Positions 12,325-25,450 of a DNA stretch of 64,000 nt are shown one piece after another (within the stretch, counting starts at the first letter, position 1; each line of letters opens with the position of its first letter). The stretch is from positions 42,332,630 through 42,396,629 of the forward strand of contig OV121087.1 of assembly GCA_921293015.1 (NCBI GenBank), given 5' to 3'. This DNA is from Phorcus lineatus (taxonomy: Eukaryota; Mollusca; Gastropoda; Trochida; Trochidae). The notes beneath the pieces are model-generated. The model saw nothing but the letters and a program-made list of their open reading frames with translations. It did not search any database and was not told where the DNA came from. A program made the position numbers and the translations under genes.

Positions 12325-14330
12325 AAACTCTATGAAAATGTATTTGTTAGTGTAAAAAAACATGGGCGAAGTTTTGTATATGTAAGTTGTTAAAGCAGCT
12401 TTTGGTGAAAGAATAATCTAGCCGTCCTATACAGGTTCAACGTCAAACCTCTCGACAGACCATCAAACCAAATCTACAGTATACAATATTTTCAACAATA
12501 CTTATTACCTTTCACTACAGCTTTACATCATAAAATGTTGACCCTTTATATCTGTATCAATAAATATAAAACTTTCTATCCAAATATTAAAAATAATAAT
12601 ATTTTTGCAATGAATGAATAAATGAATTATACGGAAAAGGAACATGGTGTTATTCTTTTTATCCTGAGTAAATAATTCAACTGAATCAATGACACTCAAA
12701 TGTCCCTTATTCTGATTTACCTTGTCCATACCATACCATATGATATCGCACAAAGACTATTCCAAACCACATCACACCAAACTATTCCGTACCTTAACAC
12801 ACCTTACCATACCGTACGACATCAATATCACACCATACCACACCATACAATATCACATCATACCAAACTGTACCATACCACATCACTCTATACCATACTA
12901 CACCATATCGCACCCGTAAGGTAAGACCCATTATCAGACATGCAGTTTTAACGATAATTTTGTCTGTAACAAAAGAATTACCTGTAAAATGAAAGAACAC
13001 TTACCAGTTCACAATTCTTCATCAACTGCGCAGACACAATAGTGGAATAGCTGGTGATAAGGAAACATTGTTACCCCATATTCCTCTTGACAAACAATCG
13101 CTGATCATCGAATCCAATCTATTTTCCATGTTATGCAAACGAGACGTTAGGAAACAGCAATGCCATTATGTCATACCAACTGTGATAACTGGAAATAATA
13201 GTTGGATTTCACTGACGAAGCACTATAACCATCAACAGTGGCTTCGACATGTATGGTAAATAATGTCAAACTGTCATCATCAAATTGTAAATCAAACTAT
13301 GAAAATGTATTTGTTAGTGGAAAAACATAGGCGAAGTTTTGTATATATAAGTTAGTAAAGCAACTTTTGATGAGAGATCAATCTAGCCGTCCTTTAGAGG
13401 TTCAACGTCAAACCTCTCGACAGACCATCAAACCAGATGTACAGTATAAAATATCTTCAACAGTACTTTTTCCCTTTCACTACAGCTTTACATTAGTGAA
13501 TGTTCACCAGGTATCTCTGTGTTAATAAATATAAAACTTTCTATCCAAATATTAAAAATCACATTTGTTGCAATGAATGAATAATACGTAAAAGGAACTT
13601 CGTTATATTCTTTTTATTCTGAGTAAATAATTCAACTATATCAATGACACTCAAATGTCTCTTATTCGGATTACCTTGTTCATACCATACCATACGATAT
13701 CACACAAAAACCATTCCAAACCACATCACACCAAACCATTCAATACCATAACACATCATATCATACCCTACCATTTCATATCATACAACATCCCACCATA
13801 CTACACAAAAACCATTCCATACCACATCACTCCAAACCATTCCATACCATAACACACACTACCATACCCTGCCATTCCATACCATACACTATTCCACCAT
13901 TCCACACCATACCATACCATACAATATCACATCATACCATACAATAACACATCACACCGTACCATACTACATCAAATCGTACCCGTTAGGTAAGACCAAG
14001 TTTTAACGATATTTTTGTCTGTAACAAAAGAATCACCTGTAAAATGAAAGAACACTTACCAGTTCACAATTCATCATCAACTGCGCAGACACAATAGTGG
14101 AATAGCTGGTGATAAAGAAACAGTGTTATCCCATATTCCTCTTGACAAAGCATTGATGATCATGGAATCAAATCTATTGTCCATGTTATGCAAACGTAGA
14201 CTTTAGGAAACAGCAATGTCATTATGTCATTCCAACTGAGATAACTGGAAATAATAGTTGGAGTGTCCTGGCGAGCACTATTTACACCGACAGCAGCTTC
14301 GACCTGTATGGTAAATAATGTCAAACTGTC
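12325..14330. repeat. Tandem duplication of a ~1-kb unit with CCATA-type satellite
   Basis: Unit 1 (about 12325-13290) and unit 2 (about 13293-14330) share the same order of blocks: AAAATGTATTTGTTAGTG, GTCAAACCTCTCGACAGACC, ATAAAACTTTCTATCCAAAT, a degenerate CCATA/CACAC-rich satellite (about 12725-12910 and 13680-13980), then AACACTTACCAGTTCACAAT and a shared end. The satellite is longer in unit 2. No protein is encoded. Confidence 0.85.
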
Positions 14331-14774
14331 ATCATCAAGTCATCAACCGCAGCGGGATTATTTCTCTGTCATGCATTGGTGGCATCAGAATAATATCGCA
14401 GCTGCTTTATCAATTATTCAAAGCGGCATTTGTACTTTCCCTTTTATGGTGACATTCCGATCAAATCAACAACGATTGATTACTAGTATATTTCGACAGA
14501 AATGGAAAAAAAAAATCTTGCTTAAAGTATGAAACGTGCCAATGATCAGTAGGCATCTACGTATCAATTTTGAAATGAAATTATACATGTCTAATGATAA
14601 TTTTTTGGGCCAAATTTCATACTTTAAGCGAGATGTTTTCCATTTTGGTTGTACTCCACTTTACGGGTATAAAACAAACGTTTCAACGCATCACTTTTCG
14701 CCGTATTCGTTATTCAATCATATAATTTAGTAGGCCTATACAGACATATTTATAATATATATCAACGGCCTCCA

Positions 14775-14825
14775 TTCATTCATTCATTCATTCATTCACT
14801 CCCTCATTGACTCATTCATTCATTT
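14775..14825. repeat. (ATTC)n microsatellite
   Basis: Imperfect run of CATT/ATTC tetranucleotides. Confidence 0.85.
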
Positions 14826-15299
14826 ATTTATCTATTTCTTTTCTTTTCTTTATTTATTAAATATATATATTTATGTCAAGAATAGAAAACTTCGACGCGT
14901 GCTGATATTAATACATTTTGAGAAACATCAACACACATTATATAATCTATATGTGACCTTGCGTTTGAACCAATTCAACTTTTCATTTATATATTCATTC
15001 CAATAAATTATTGGTTTTAATTTATAGGATATATACATCTTTATCATTTTGAAATAAAATCTCATTCGAATTAAACAACTGAAAATCTTCATCTAGCCAT
15101 GAATCTAAAAAAAATTTATCAGAGATAAAGTGATATGCCCAATCCCGAAAAGTAAACCGTATTGTACAGTGATTATCTTCATCGCGCTGCTGTGCTGAAT
15201 TGGACATGTGCTGATCAGCATAAAACTCTAACCCTGGACCAGCCGCTCTGGCGCACAACTCAAAACACGGAAGTCCGCGTTTAGCTGACAGTAACATTG

Positions 15300-17490
15300 A
15301 CAGATTGACCAGTACAGTTGTTGTTCTTTTGTATGGTCAAGGAGCTGACAGATACAAAGTGTTGATGACAACACTGATGTAAAGGTATTCACTTTATTAA
15401 GGTAATATTCATCATTTAATAACTGACACCTTTCTAAGGTTAGAAGTTTGTACAGTAATGTCAGTAGGTAGGTGTTTGAACAGTTTATGTATCAATTGTT
15501 GATTGTCAGTACACACGCTTGCGTCTATAACTGTTGTTTGCTTAATACCACGGAAACATATGACACGATGGTATGTATTTTAAGCAGGTGCAAAACCAAA
15601 CATTGTGGTCCTTTTTTTCCTTTCCGTAGGTGTCATATTTGACCTTACGTATGTATTAAGTTTGCTGATTGACATATTATTTTTTTATTCTACAACATTA
15701 TCTGGATGTCAACAGAACAATTTATTATGGATTTGTAAAAAAAGGCTAAATTAGGGGGCCGGAGGGATGTAAAATCGGAACTCCTACAGTGAATCCCCCT
15801 AAATGCCAAATCATGGCTTCGTTTGCATTGTTACTCTAGGTGACATATGGTTTTATTTCTGTGAGTTGTGAACAAAATATCTTTCAAACCTTTCATCAAA
15901 AACTATCGTTTCATTATCCATTAAACATGTCAAACATGACTAATGTTAAAATGTAACATGTTATCTTATTGGTAGTCTAAAAAGGAATAATGTATGATCA
16001 TAAAAAAGGTTAAATTTTTTACTGGTACATTGAGATATGTTTTGACGATTTTTTGGTTATAAGTTATAGTGTTTAGATATAAAAAGCGACACCTAAAATT
16101 ATTTGCTAAATTACAAGTACTAGTGAACTGACAAGATGATAAAAATAATAATCATGTTTTATCAAACACTATTCTATCTCACTAATGTCTTGTATTGTAA
16201 CCAAAATGTTTCAACTACTATCTGTTGGTTTCTCCCTTTACTTCTGAAAACATTTTTATAATATCTAGTTTTATATGAACCATGGAACTGGAAATGAAAA
16301 ACTCCAACTGCATCCTATCAGCTCAATCCAGCTTACCCTAAAGACTTTTCTATGCTAAAATAATCAACTATCATTTTATCTCAAATCTTATCTTACCTTT
16401 TGGTAGGGGTGACTATGGATCCACAGGGGACCTTTTAGATAGTAGTAGTCTATTGTGCTTATGACTCAGATACTGAGATTCTATTGCACCATCTTATTGG
16501 GTTACTATTGTAATATGTAATCAATAAATGAAACAACACAATTTAAGAATAAACAGTGTTTATGGGTTTTAACAATTGTAACCTCAGCCCCAACTTCCCC
16601 AAGCATATAGCAAAAGAAGGATAACTTGTGTATTTTCTGGTTGAATCATCGATTGGTCAGGGATCTGTCCCAGCATGTTTTCAAATCCAAAAAATCTGTA
16701 GTTGTTAGTAAATTTCACTTTAAGATTCATATAAACATCTTTATTGACTTAAGTATCAAAACTCTTGATGAAATACTGTCGGCAAAGCAACTATCGAGAT
16801 ACGTCAATAGTTTGAGCTGATCTTTTTCAGAACACCCTGGTTTTGGTACCTGAAAATATATGAAATCTTTCAAATTAAGCAGGAAAGGATATCTCTATTG
16901 TATGATGTAAGCGATTTGTTTTTTTATTAGAAATAATATTTGTTTATCTTCTGAATTAGCCAAAATAAAGCGTCTTCATAGGTTAAGATATCTGTAAGTC
17001 CTATGTCACTTGTTTTAAGTTTACCTAGAAATGTTTCGAAGAGCAAATGATTTACCTCTTTTAAAAAAAAAGAAAAAGAACAATGACTAATTTGAGTTTT
17101 TGGTTCAATGAAACACTGAAATATTTTTTTTATTCCCCATGGATATCATCCCAAACATAACAATGTTACATTTGTTCACTATCTAAATGACATTTGATTC
17201 GAAGACAGTTTTAGTTCCTCAAACCTTAGGGTCAAATGGGCTCATAATGTTGGTTGTAGGGCTTTATTCTTTACGGTTAACATTTAAAAAACTGCAAACA
17301 TTGGTCCTCCCCTCAAAATTTATGCTTTGGGGTATAGCAGTTTTGAAAAAAAAATCGGATGGGATTACAGAGGGATGACAATCTGATAGGTCTGATGAGC
17401 TTAAATTTTTTCAGTCAGTAACCTCTGATTAAATTTCTTTTAACCCTTTTCATTGTTTTAATGGTGATGTGATTGTTTCCTCTTTTTCAG
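15300..17490. other. 5' flank and probable 5'UTR intron of the ASB-like gene
   Basis: No coding exon was recognised. A clear acceptor with a pyrimidine run (CCTCTTTTTCAG) ends at 17490, which implies at least one non-coding exon upstream. Its position is not visible. Confidence 0.45.
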
Positions 17491-17514
17491 AAATCTTGTT
17501 CATCTAAGAAGAAA

Positions 17515-18831
17515 ATGTCCTATGAGGGTTTAAATCACGAGGAGCTTGTCCAAGTTTTGGGGGACGGATTGCTGGCAGCCATTTGCAGTCATGATGTCCA
17601 AAGAGTGGAAAAATTCTTAGAAATGGGAAACATCTCTGCAAGTGACATTGACAACATACCTCTTGGTCTTGCTTGTCGTCATAACGATCTTGATATTGTC
17701 AGGAGTCTATTGAAGTTTGGCATTGATGTAAATGTGAAACCCAATAACGAAAGGGACTACAACTTACCTGAAATCGACTATGGTACAAGAAGATGGAGTG
17801 CTATTATTTTTGCATGTTCCGAGCCTGGAGACCGATATGAACTTGTGAAATGTTTAATCGAAGCTGGTTGTGACATCCATTCTTATGGCTTTGCAATAAA
17901 CCTCCCACTCAAATTAGCAATAAAAAATAGGAATATACCTGTAGTCAAATTACTTTTGGAATCAGGTGTTGATATTAATGGTTGTTTGAGGCAGTTTTCT
18001 GGACTAGAAACGCCATTATATATGGTAACAGAGCAATGCAATGAAGAGTTGGTAGATCTTTTTCTTGAAGCTGGTGCGAGCACAAGTCATGGTCATAACT
18101 GTCTTGATATCAGTTTGACCAAACATTTCCTCAAAGGTGTAGAAATTTTCCGCGAGACAAAATTTGCACAAGAGGATCTTTATGATGGGTACGGTCATAT
18201 GGTTCGGCTTCAAGAGATGAGAAACAGAGTTGATCTTGAATTTGAGGAAGATATCTTAGGTTTTATGTCTGGAGAGTATGAAGTTTTGCCTGTCCTCCAT
18301 CAAGCGTGTGCATATCGACATTGGAATCCAGAGGTGTACGAGGACCCGTGGAGAATGGTCCAGTTGCTTCTTGAAGTGATCACAGACGTCCACAGGAAGG
18401 ACAGGCAAGGATTCAACTGTTTTCAGTATGCATGTTCAAGACTTCACATCAAGACTGTAAAGGTTCTTCTTACAAATGGTGTCACTCCAGATACCGACGG
18501 CTGGCCCAAGATGTGGAAGTGTCTCCCTCCTGTAAATGAAGGCAATTATAAAATTTACCCAAGGTTTCTAGAATTAGTGAGACTTGCAGGTTTTCATGTT
18601 GATGCTGAAACAGTTGGTAAACTAGAACAATCCATGATTTCATCTGAAGTCAGTGCGGGGCACCTTGCTGGTTTGAGAGAGGTTTTGAGAAGCTGTAATA
18701 GTCCACTGAACCTGAAGGAAATAAGTCGGATCAAAGTTCGTCAGTGTCTTGGAGGAAAGATTGAAGATAAACTGGCAGGACATTTACCAGATGTTCTGAT
18801 CGAGTACCTCGAGTTTGATCATCTGTACTGA
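17515..18831 (+). CDS. Ankyrin repeat and SOCS box (ASB-like) protein, 438 aa
   Basis: Probable substrate receptor of a Cullin-5/Elongin BC ubiquitin ligase: the ankyrin repeats bind the substrate and the SOCS box binds Elongin C and Cul5. The coding region is one exon. ATG at 17515 follows an acceptor at 17490 and is the first in-frame start in the spliced exon. Repeats carry ankyrin hallmarks such as LGLACRHNDLDIVRSLLKFG, LKLAIKNRNIPVVKLLLESG and CFQYACSRLHIKTVKVLLTN. The C-terminus (about 393-432) is a SOCS box with the BC-box pattern NLKEISRIKVRQCLG and a Cul5-box-like LPDVLIEYLEF. No known ASB paralogue can be named with confidence, and the substrate is unknown. Confidence 0.88.
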   Translation: MSYEGLNHEELVQVLGDGLLAAICSHDVQRVEKFLEMGNISASDIDNIPLGLACRHNDLDIVRSLLKFGIDVNVKPNNERDYNLPEIDYGTRRWSAIIFACSEPGDRYELVKCLIEAGCDIHSYGFAINLPLKLAIKNRNIPVVKLLLESGVDINGCLRQFSGLETPLYMVTEQCNEELVDLFLEAGASTSHGHNCLDISLTKHFLKGVEIFRETKFAQEDLYDGYGHMVRLQEMRNRVDLEFEEDILGFMSGEYEVLPVLHQACAYRHWNPEVYEDPWRMVQLLLEVITDVHRKDRQGFNCFQYACSRLHIKTVKVLLTNGVTPDTDGWPKMWKCLPPVNEGNYKIYPRFLELVRLAGFHVDAETVGKLEQSMISSEVSAGHLAGLREVLRSCNSPLNLKEISRIKVRQCLGGKIEDKLAGHLPDVLIEYLEFDHLY

Positions 18832-20110
18832 CTGGCATCAAGGACTTGTGTGTCACTATGGCAACATTTCCAGATTAGGTTTACTGACTTGCAGGCAAAA
18901 AAGATATTAATAGATGTTCTTTTAACATAAATTGAATGGCTCAATCAACTTATTTAAATTTGTAGTGATTGATAAGATATTCTCATGAATTACCAGTTTC
19001 ATAAAACAGAAATGTTGTGTACAGTTACCTATAGAAGTGTGGATGATAAATTATTGTAGATTTGGTGACCCTGTAATCCAAAAAAATGAACACTCCTCAA
19101 AAACCTTTTCATTCATGGCTATAAGTATATTTTTGGAAAACTTCAAGCACAGGGATTATGAGTTTGAGTCATTGAGGTTACATTAAGAAAACTATTATTT
19201 CATTCATTCAAAGGCAAAAAATCCTAATTGCTAAACATATGTATATTTACATGTATTATTATTATAATTGTACCTAGATATCATTAAAATATGAAAGAGT
19301 CATTTCTGCTTTTTGACTGGAAATGGAAACTGGGATCAGCATAACAAAATTTCAAAATGTTCTTCAGCCAGGGGATCAGTTTTACCATTTATAGTCACAG
19401 AGCTTAACTAGTTTCTCACCTTGTTTATATGTAATGGAGATAAGTATTATCAGTTATCATTTAAACCTGGCTTTCACAGTAGATATAACTTGTTTAAGAT
19501 CAGCAATGTCCACATTAAATTGTTCTAATGCTTTTGCATCTTAGGTTTAGTGACCTCACAATGTTTTGGCATTGCTTAGAACACTGATAACAATGCTATG
19601 ATGTAACCATGTTGATGATGTAACAAAGCATTTATATCATTTTGCAGATAACTCTACAATGCAATGACCTCACTAGTCAAGATGCCAACTGGCAGTTCTA
19701 TGGTCAGAGATTCATTCTATTACTGCAAACTGTTGAAAAAATGATGCGAGATGATCGCAAAAAATCTCACCCTTGTGTAATGATAATAAGCCTTGAATAT
19801 CTTACTTTAATCTACTCATGATGATGGTTTTGATATCAGATGACACTTCTGAGATTCTTTATGTATACAAAGAAAGATATAAGTATCTGACACTTAGCAT
19901 TCATTCAGTTACATGAGCTTCAGGGCCACTACACTGTGTTGTAGCAGTTAAGAGAAGCTGTTTGTGTTTTACACTCATGTATATATATTATGTTTTAACA
20001 TATATTTATTTACTTGAGTAAACTGATAATGGCATTGGCACTCTTAATATATTCTGTTATCAATATTAATTTTAATTGAAAGGAAAAAATAAAATGTATG
20101 TGCAACATTT
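18832..20110 (+). other. Probable 3'UTR of the ASB-like gene
   Basis: Non-coding AT-rich sequence after the stop codon; the first good AATAAA is at 20088-20093. The 3' end is inferred from that signal only. Confidence 0.5.
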
Positions 20111-23100
20111 GTTTTGGTTATTTTATTTTAATTTTCCTGCACATTGGCAGGCGTCTGAATGAGAAAGAAATATGCCTTTTGACATATTGATTGGGGTGTG
20201 CCTTTAGTTTATGTTTTAATTAATTGGTATATATATCGATTGGGCACAACATGCTTTTAAGTTTACATCAATCATTAAAGTTTGTATCGGCATGCTTGAC
20301 AGACAAAGCTGAAACGAGCAAGACGAGTGACCCATGAACTTTAGTTAACATTTAAGGCACTATAGCACGCTTTTACACTTCAAATTGGCTATCTTAATTC
20401 ATATGAAATACTTACCATTTTTGACAGTTGATCTGCAATCAACAATAAAAATTTTAGGACTGCCACTATTCGTCTAAAGGTTTAAAAAAATCTGTGGTCA
20501 GCTGTGCACCCAATGGAAAATATATGGACATTTAACTAATGTGTGCAGCTTTTGAATTAAGCTAAACTCTGAAAATAAAAAATGAAATATTGTTTATTAA
20601 AACAATCTTGTTACTAAACCGATTTTATCATTATTGTATTAACAATAGTGGTTGCCATATTTGCTTTTCTGGCTGTAAGTTAAATTTAGATATTTCTGAT
20701 ATCATGGTTCCTGCGGATTTAATTCAAGATTTGCATAAAATACTTAACACCTTTAAAAATCTATTTTTTAACCTAAAAGGGTAGGTAGCTTTTGGAACAT
20801 AATTAGCTTAACTTGAAAGGTGAAAGGTTTCTCTACCGATTTATATCATTTGTTAGTTTCATCAAAAATATGTTTAAAAGAAACACTTAACATGTATAAC
20901 CCATAACTAAGATTGTGTAGAATTCCCATCGTTAGCTTCTTTGAGCAGATGCCTGTAGGTTTTACTTCAACATGGAGATACAATGCTGTTGCGGGCTTTC
21001 TCCTCAACATAAATTCAGCCACCAGAATATACTCTAAAATCCTTTGTGAACAGAAGATAAAGGCGGAGTAGTAATCATTTATTTATTTCCTTAATCACAG
21101 CACTCATGGGTTAATCTTTCTCAAATAACCAATAATTTATTTACATTCCTTCATTTTGTCAGGTTTAACAAAATGATACAAATTATAAACAAAATGCATC
21201 AGGCTGATTTTGAGAGTTTCAAATCAATACCGTTACAAGAATATAACCAATCATTGAAAGACCTGCTTCAACTGGCACATTAATAAGAATATCAAAAGTT
21301 TAAGACAAATAAATTGTACAGATTGGCAAATGTTGATAATCATTAAAGGGGTTAAAGATGAAGTGATCTTATGAAAACTAAAATTAATGTTACCAATTGT
21401 GAGGATTTGTTTTTAATCAAAAGGAGCAGTTTAAAACATGTTAACTATGATCAGTTTTGATACACAAATTGATTAAAAAATCTAGCTTTCTGCTTGATCA
21501 ATTCCTCTATGACTTTATTATTCAGCTATTTTGGCACTCTGAAGATTATACAGTGTATAAGGAATAAACTTATGTTTATTGGAGAAATTTAATGAAATAA
21601 ATCTTTAAAAAATCGTTGTACTGCCCATTCAACAGTGAACAATTGTAAATTCATGAACAGCCTTTAAGAAATGAGTTATTAACTGAGACCTAGGTCTTTT
21701 ACGACCTGATAACTCAAGGTATGTCTTCTGATAAATCTCAACAAATACCCTTGATCCATTTATGGCTTTAGCTGTGTAAAAAAGGTCTTGCGTGGTATTA
21801 AGCAGATCTGGGGTCCATGCTAGGAAGTTGAGCATAATAAGTTAAGGGCAGTTATGGTTCTCATTTTCTTCTTATGAAACATCGCAGCAGGGACCCCTCA
21901 CACGAATCCATATGAATGGCCACTTTCTTAAAAAGCAGGGCAAGGGTCGTTCATACCATTCCTGAATGAAGGCCAAAGTCAGTGAGTGGAAGCAGAGTAA
22001 TAAGAAGAGATTTATCAGAAAGCTTTCCCTTTATCACAAAGGATGACTCAGGATGGAGGGTGTTATGAGTGCAAAAACATGTTTTGGGATTTAAAAACCA
22101 TATACCCGACATAGACCTTGTTAAAATCTGATAGAGTACTTGAGACAAAAAACATGGCAGATGATGAGATACTGACAAGGAAGTTATGAACACTTGAAGA
22201 CTGTTCCTGCTTGAAATGTAAAGCACCAATAAGCAGTTGAAATCACTAGCTTCCTTAACTCATTGACATCATATAATCAAACTAGATAAACCTTATTAAA
22301 GTAAGAATAAAACCAATAATGTATTTAAAGAAGGACATTAAAAAATGATTTTTTATGTTTAAATTTATGGATTAGAAGGTTATAAGAAACTAAAAAGTCC
22401 TCAAACCTAAAGGTGTAACCAAGCATATATTCAGGTTTTCAACTATATGTTTACATCAAAATGATTAATAAACAAGTTTTTTCATTTGAATGTTTTTGGA
22501 CAATTCCATGAGATTTATTCTAAAACATCAGTAATTGAAAAAGTGTTTAATTTGAGTATTCAAATTACAGGAGAGATCGCTCAATCACAATGGGAAGAAT
22601 GGGAATGGATGTGCTATAGATGAGGAGTCACAGGGTCACCAAAACTATAAATAAGAATCCCCATCAGCTAAGGAGTCTCTACACAGAGTTTCAGTTTTCT
22701 AGGCCTTTAGCTTTTTGAGAAGAATTAGAAACCTCATTAGTCAAGGAAACTATGCACAAGATTTCAGATTTTCTGAGTCAACGGTTCCTAAGAAGATAGT
22801 AAGAAATAGTTAAAAAGTTTAAGGATAGACGCCAGACCCCATGCTCTTCAATAAGCCCATCGGCCTTCTTACCAGATGAGCTCAAATTGACACAATTTAT
22901 TATATGTGGCATATGTGACAACAACTCCGGCAGTGTCTCTTAAAAAGGACTGTACAAACAAAACATTCATTGAACAATTAAGAAATATAATCATAATATC
23001 ATTGAACAGTGTATAGATATAATTGTGTATCTAATTTAGTTTGTTATGCATGTGTTTATCAATGTCCTTTGAAAGTTACTTACAAAGAACATGCTGAATC

Positions 23101-25450
23101 GAAAGCAGACATTTATACTTAAATGCATTAGTTTTTTAAACATAACAGGGTTAACTACATCTTTCACCTTTAAATAATCCTCTAAACCATTATCGAAAAA
23201 ATATATAAATAAGATTTCTTGCCCAAATAAATGCATAAAATCATTAAAATGCCCTTCCATAATAGCTTGATACCTTTTCCTAATTTACGTAAATTCAAAT
23301 TCACAGGGACCGATTGTCTGTTGTAATCACTGCTCAGCTACAATGATAAATTTAACCCGGATTCTTGCATCAATTACTATCAAAATTATTTAAGGACCCA
23401 TAAAAATTTGCAGCTGGGGGTCTCTGGGACGAACAGTTTTTTGGTTGCTACTATTTGTTTACTTATTGAGGGACTTGCTTAAATCTGCTTGGACTCACAA
23501 GGGCTTGTGGTAGTGAGTCCCTTGATCCAGCAGGTCATATTTTCAGATTTATAACTGCAGCTAGTTTAACCAGAAGCTACACCCAGTCACCAAGACAAAA
23601 GCTCTGAGATCCAAATCCTGTTGTATAGCCAAAAACAGAGTTAAACAACTTTTAACTCCATTAAAAATGGTTGCATAATTCTCATTTTCAAATGGCATCA
23701 ACGTATCAAATTCCTCAAGCCACACACCAAACGTGGTTATCATACTTAAAATATTGTAAAAAGTTATTTCCTTAGCAGCTAAAAAAAGCCCAGGAACAAG
23801 TGCAAAAATTTGGTACAGGAAATTGTATGCTTCTCACAATTGCACTCCATCAAGGTATTGATATCCCGAAGCCACACAACAATTTTGGTTATCCTATACT
23901 AAAACAGTTTCTGAGAAAAGTGCTCTCTCAGATCGCTACAAACAGAAAAGTAAACACAGTTTCATAGGGCCAAAAGCTATATGTACCCCTACAAATAAGT
24001 GACGGAAAAAAATTATGGTGATAGAGTATTCAACAGTGACAGAGGCCAAACTTAGTCAAAATGGAAGTGGTTAACAAGATTAATAAAAACTCTATTTCAT
24101 CTAGCACCAATTAATACATCTTGCTTGACCCCTGTACAGATCTACTGTTTTCAGGTTATGTCTTGAATACAAAATGTGATGGACAGACAGAATCAAACTA
24201 ATTTATTCTTGTATTCCTCTTTGACTTCGTAACAAGGTACAACTTCCTGGATAGCTTGTCAAAACAACAGTGAAAACTTACAACTAAACTTGAAAATGTT
24301 ACAGCCAATCCTAATGGCTGCACTATGGTAGTACTTTGATAACCAATCTTCAAAATAGCAGGTTATATCTTTAGTCATTAAAACAATAAATTAAATCATA
24401 TTTTGCACTAATAATAATAATTTAATCATACAAAATTTTTTATTGCATGTGAGAACAATGATATAATTCAGTATGACTGGTCTGAGCTGTTTCTTTAATC
24501 TCAAATCAAAAGCCCTCAACTCGACAAGGGAGCAACACTGACACAAACTATTTGAAAATTCATTGGATCCTGGAGACGACAAGCCTAATTGCTCACCAAA
24601 ATAAAGATAACGCCTTGACAGCTGAACATCAATATGAAAGAAATATATACAAAACATTTTAAAAGAACACTATTAGTTTGTTTTATCAATAAATTGGCAG
24701 TCGATATCGAGAGGGAGACATGAAGTGGGTTGGAATATTAGCTCATGGAAGAAGTGAGACGCAATGCTACTGGAAGAGTAATTACTCACACGCCCAAATT
24801 GTTTTAAGACAATTAAAATGCTTGGCTGATCCTCCAAGCCTATCTGAAGGCAATCGAACCAGTACCAATTGCTATAAAAAATGTTTGCTTGTAAAATAAT
24901 TTTTAGCTCATTCCTTTGCCACAATCAATCAAATAGCCATTTTTGGCATAACCATCCTTTCTTAATGTACTGACCTCATTGAGGCTGTATTTTCATATCA
25001 ACCATTTTATAATAATCTATCAAAATGGTAAATATTTTCAAACCATACTGACGTGGTATAAGTGCATAATTTGAGTAAGAATTTCTGGTAAAAAACATGG
25101 TGTGGTTTGTTTAAAAAATCTTGCTGAAGAACCTGGCAAAATAAATATGAGCTTTCTCATTCAAAAATAGTTTTAACTTCATTCAAAACTATACTAAATG
25201 TACACCATAAAATTCATTATCTTGCAGCTCAACTCACATTACATCACAATGTTAAATAAAATACAAATCTTATTGAACAAGGTAATAATCAACAGTCACC
25301 ATTCTTTTCTCAACCAGCAGATAAAGAAATCAGATCACATTATTATTGTAACAGAAGTGATAGTGAGATCACCTCCAGCCGGATTCAAACCTTGGAGATA
25401 TTTTCCTGGCCAAAGCCAATAGTATTGCCCTAATCACTACTATATGCATC
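20111..25450. other. Long intergenic region without recognisable genes
   Basis: About 5.3 kb, AT-rich on both strands, with only short frames and no family motif. The right part should include the 3'UTR of minus-strand RNF14; I see no convincing AATAAA on that strand close to its stop. No clear transposon ends were found. Confidence 0.45.
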
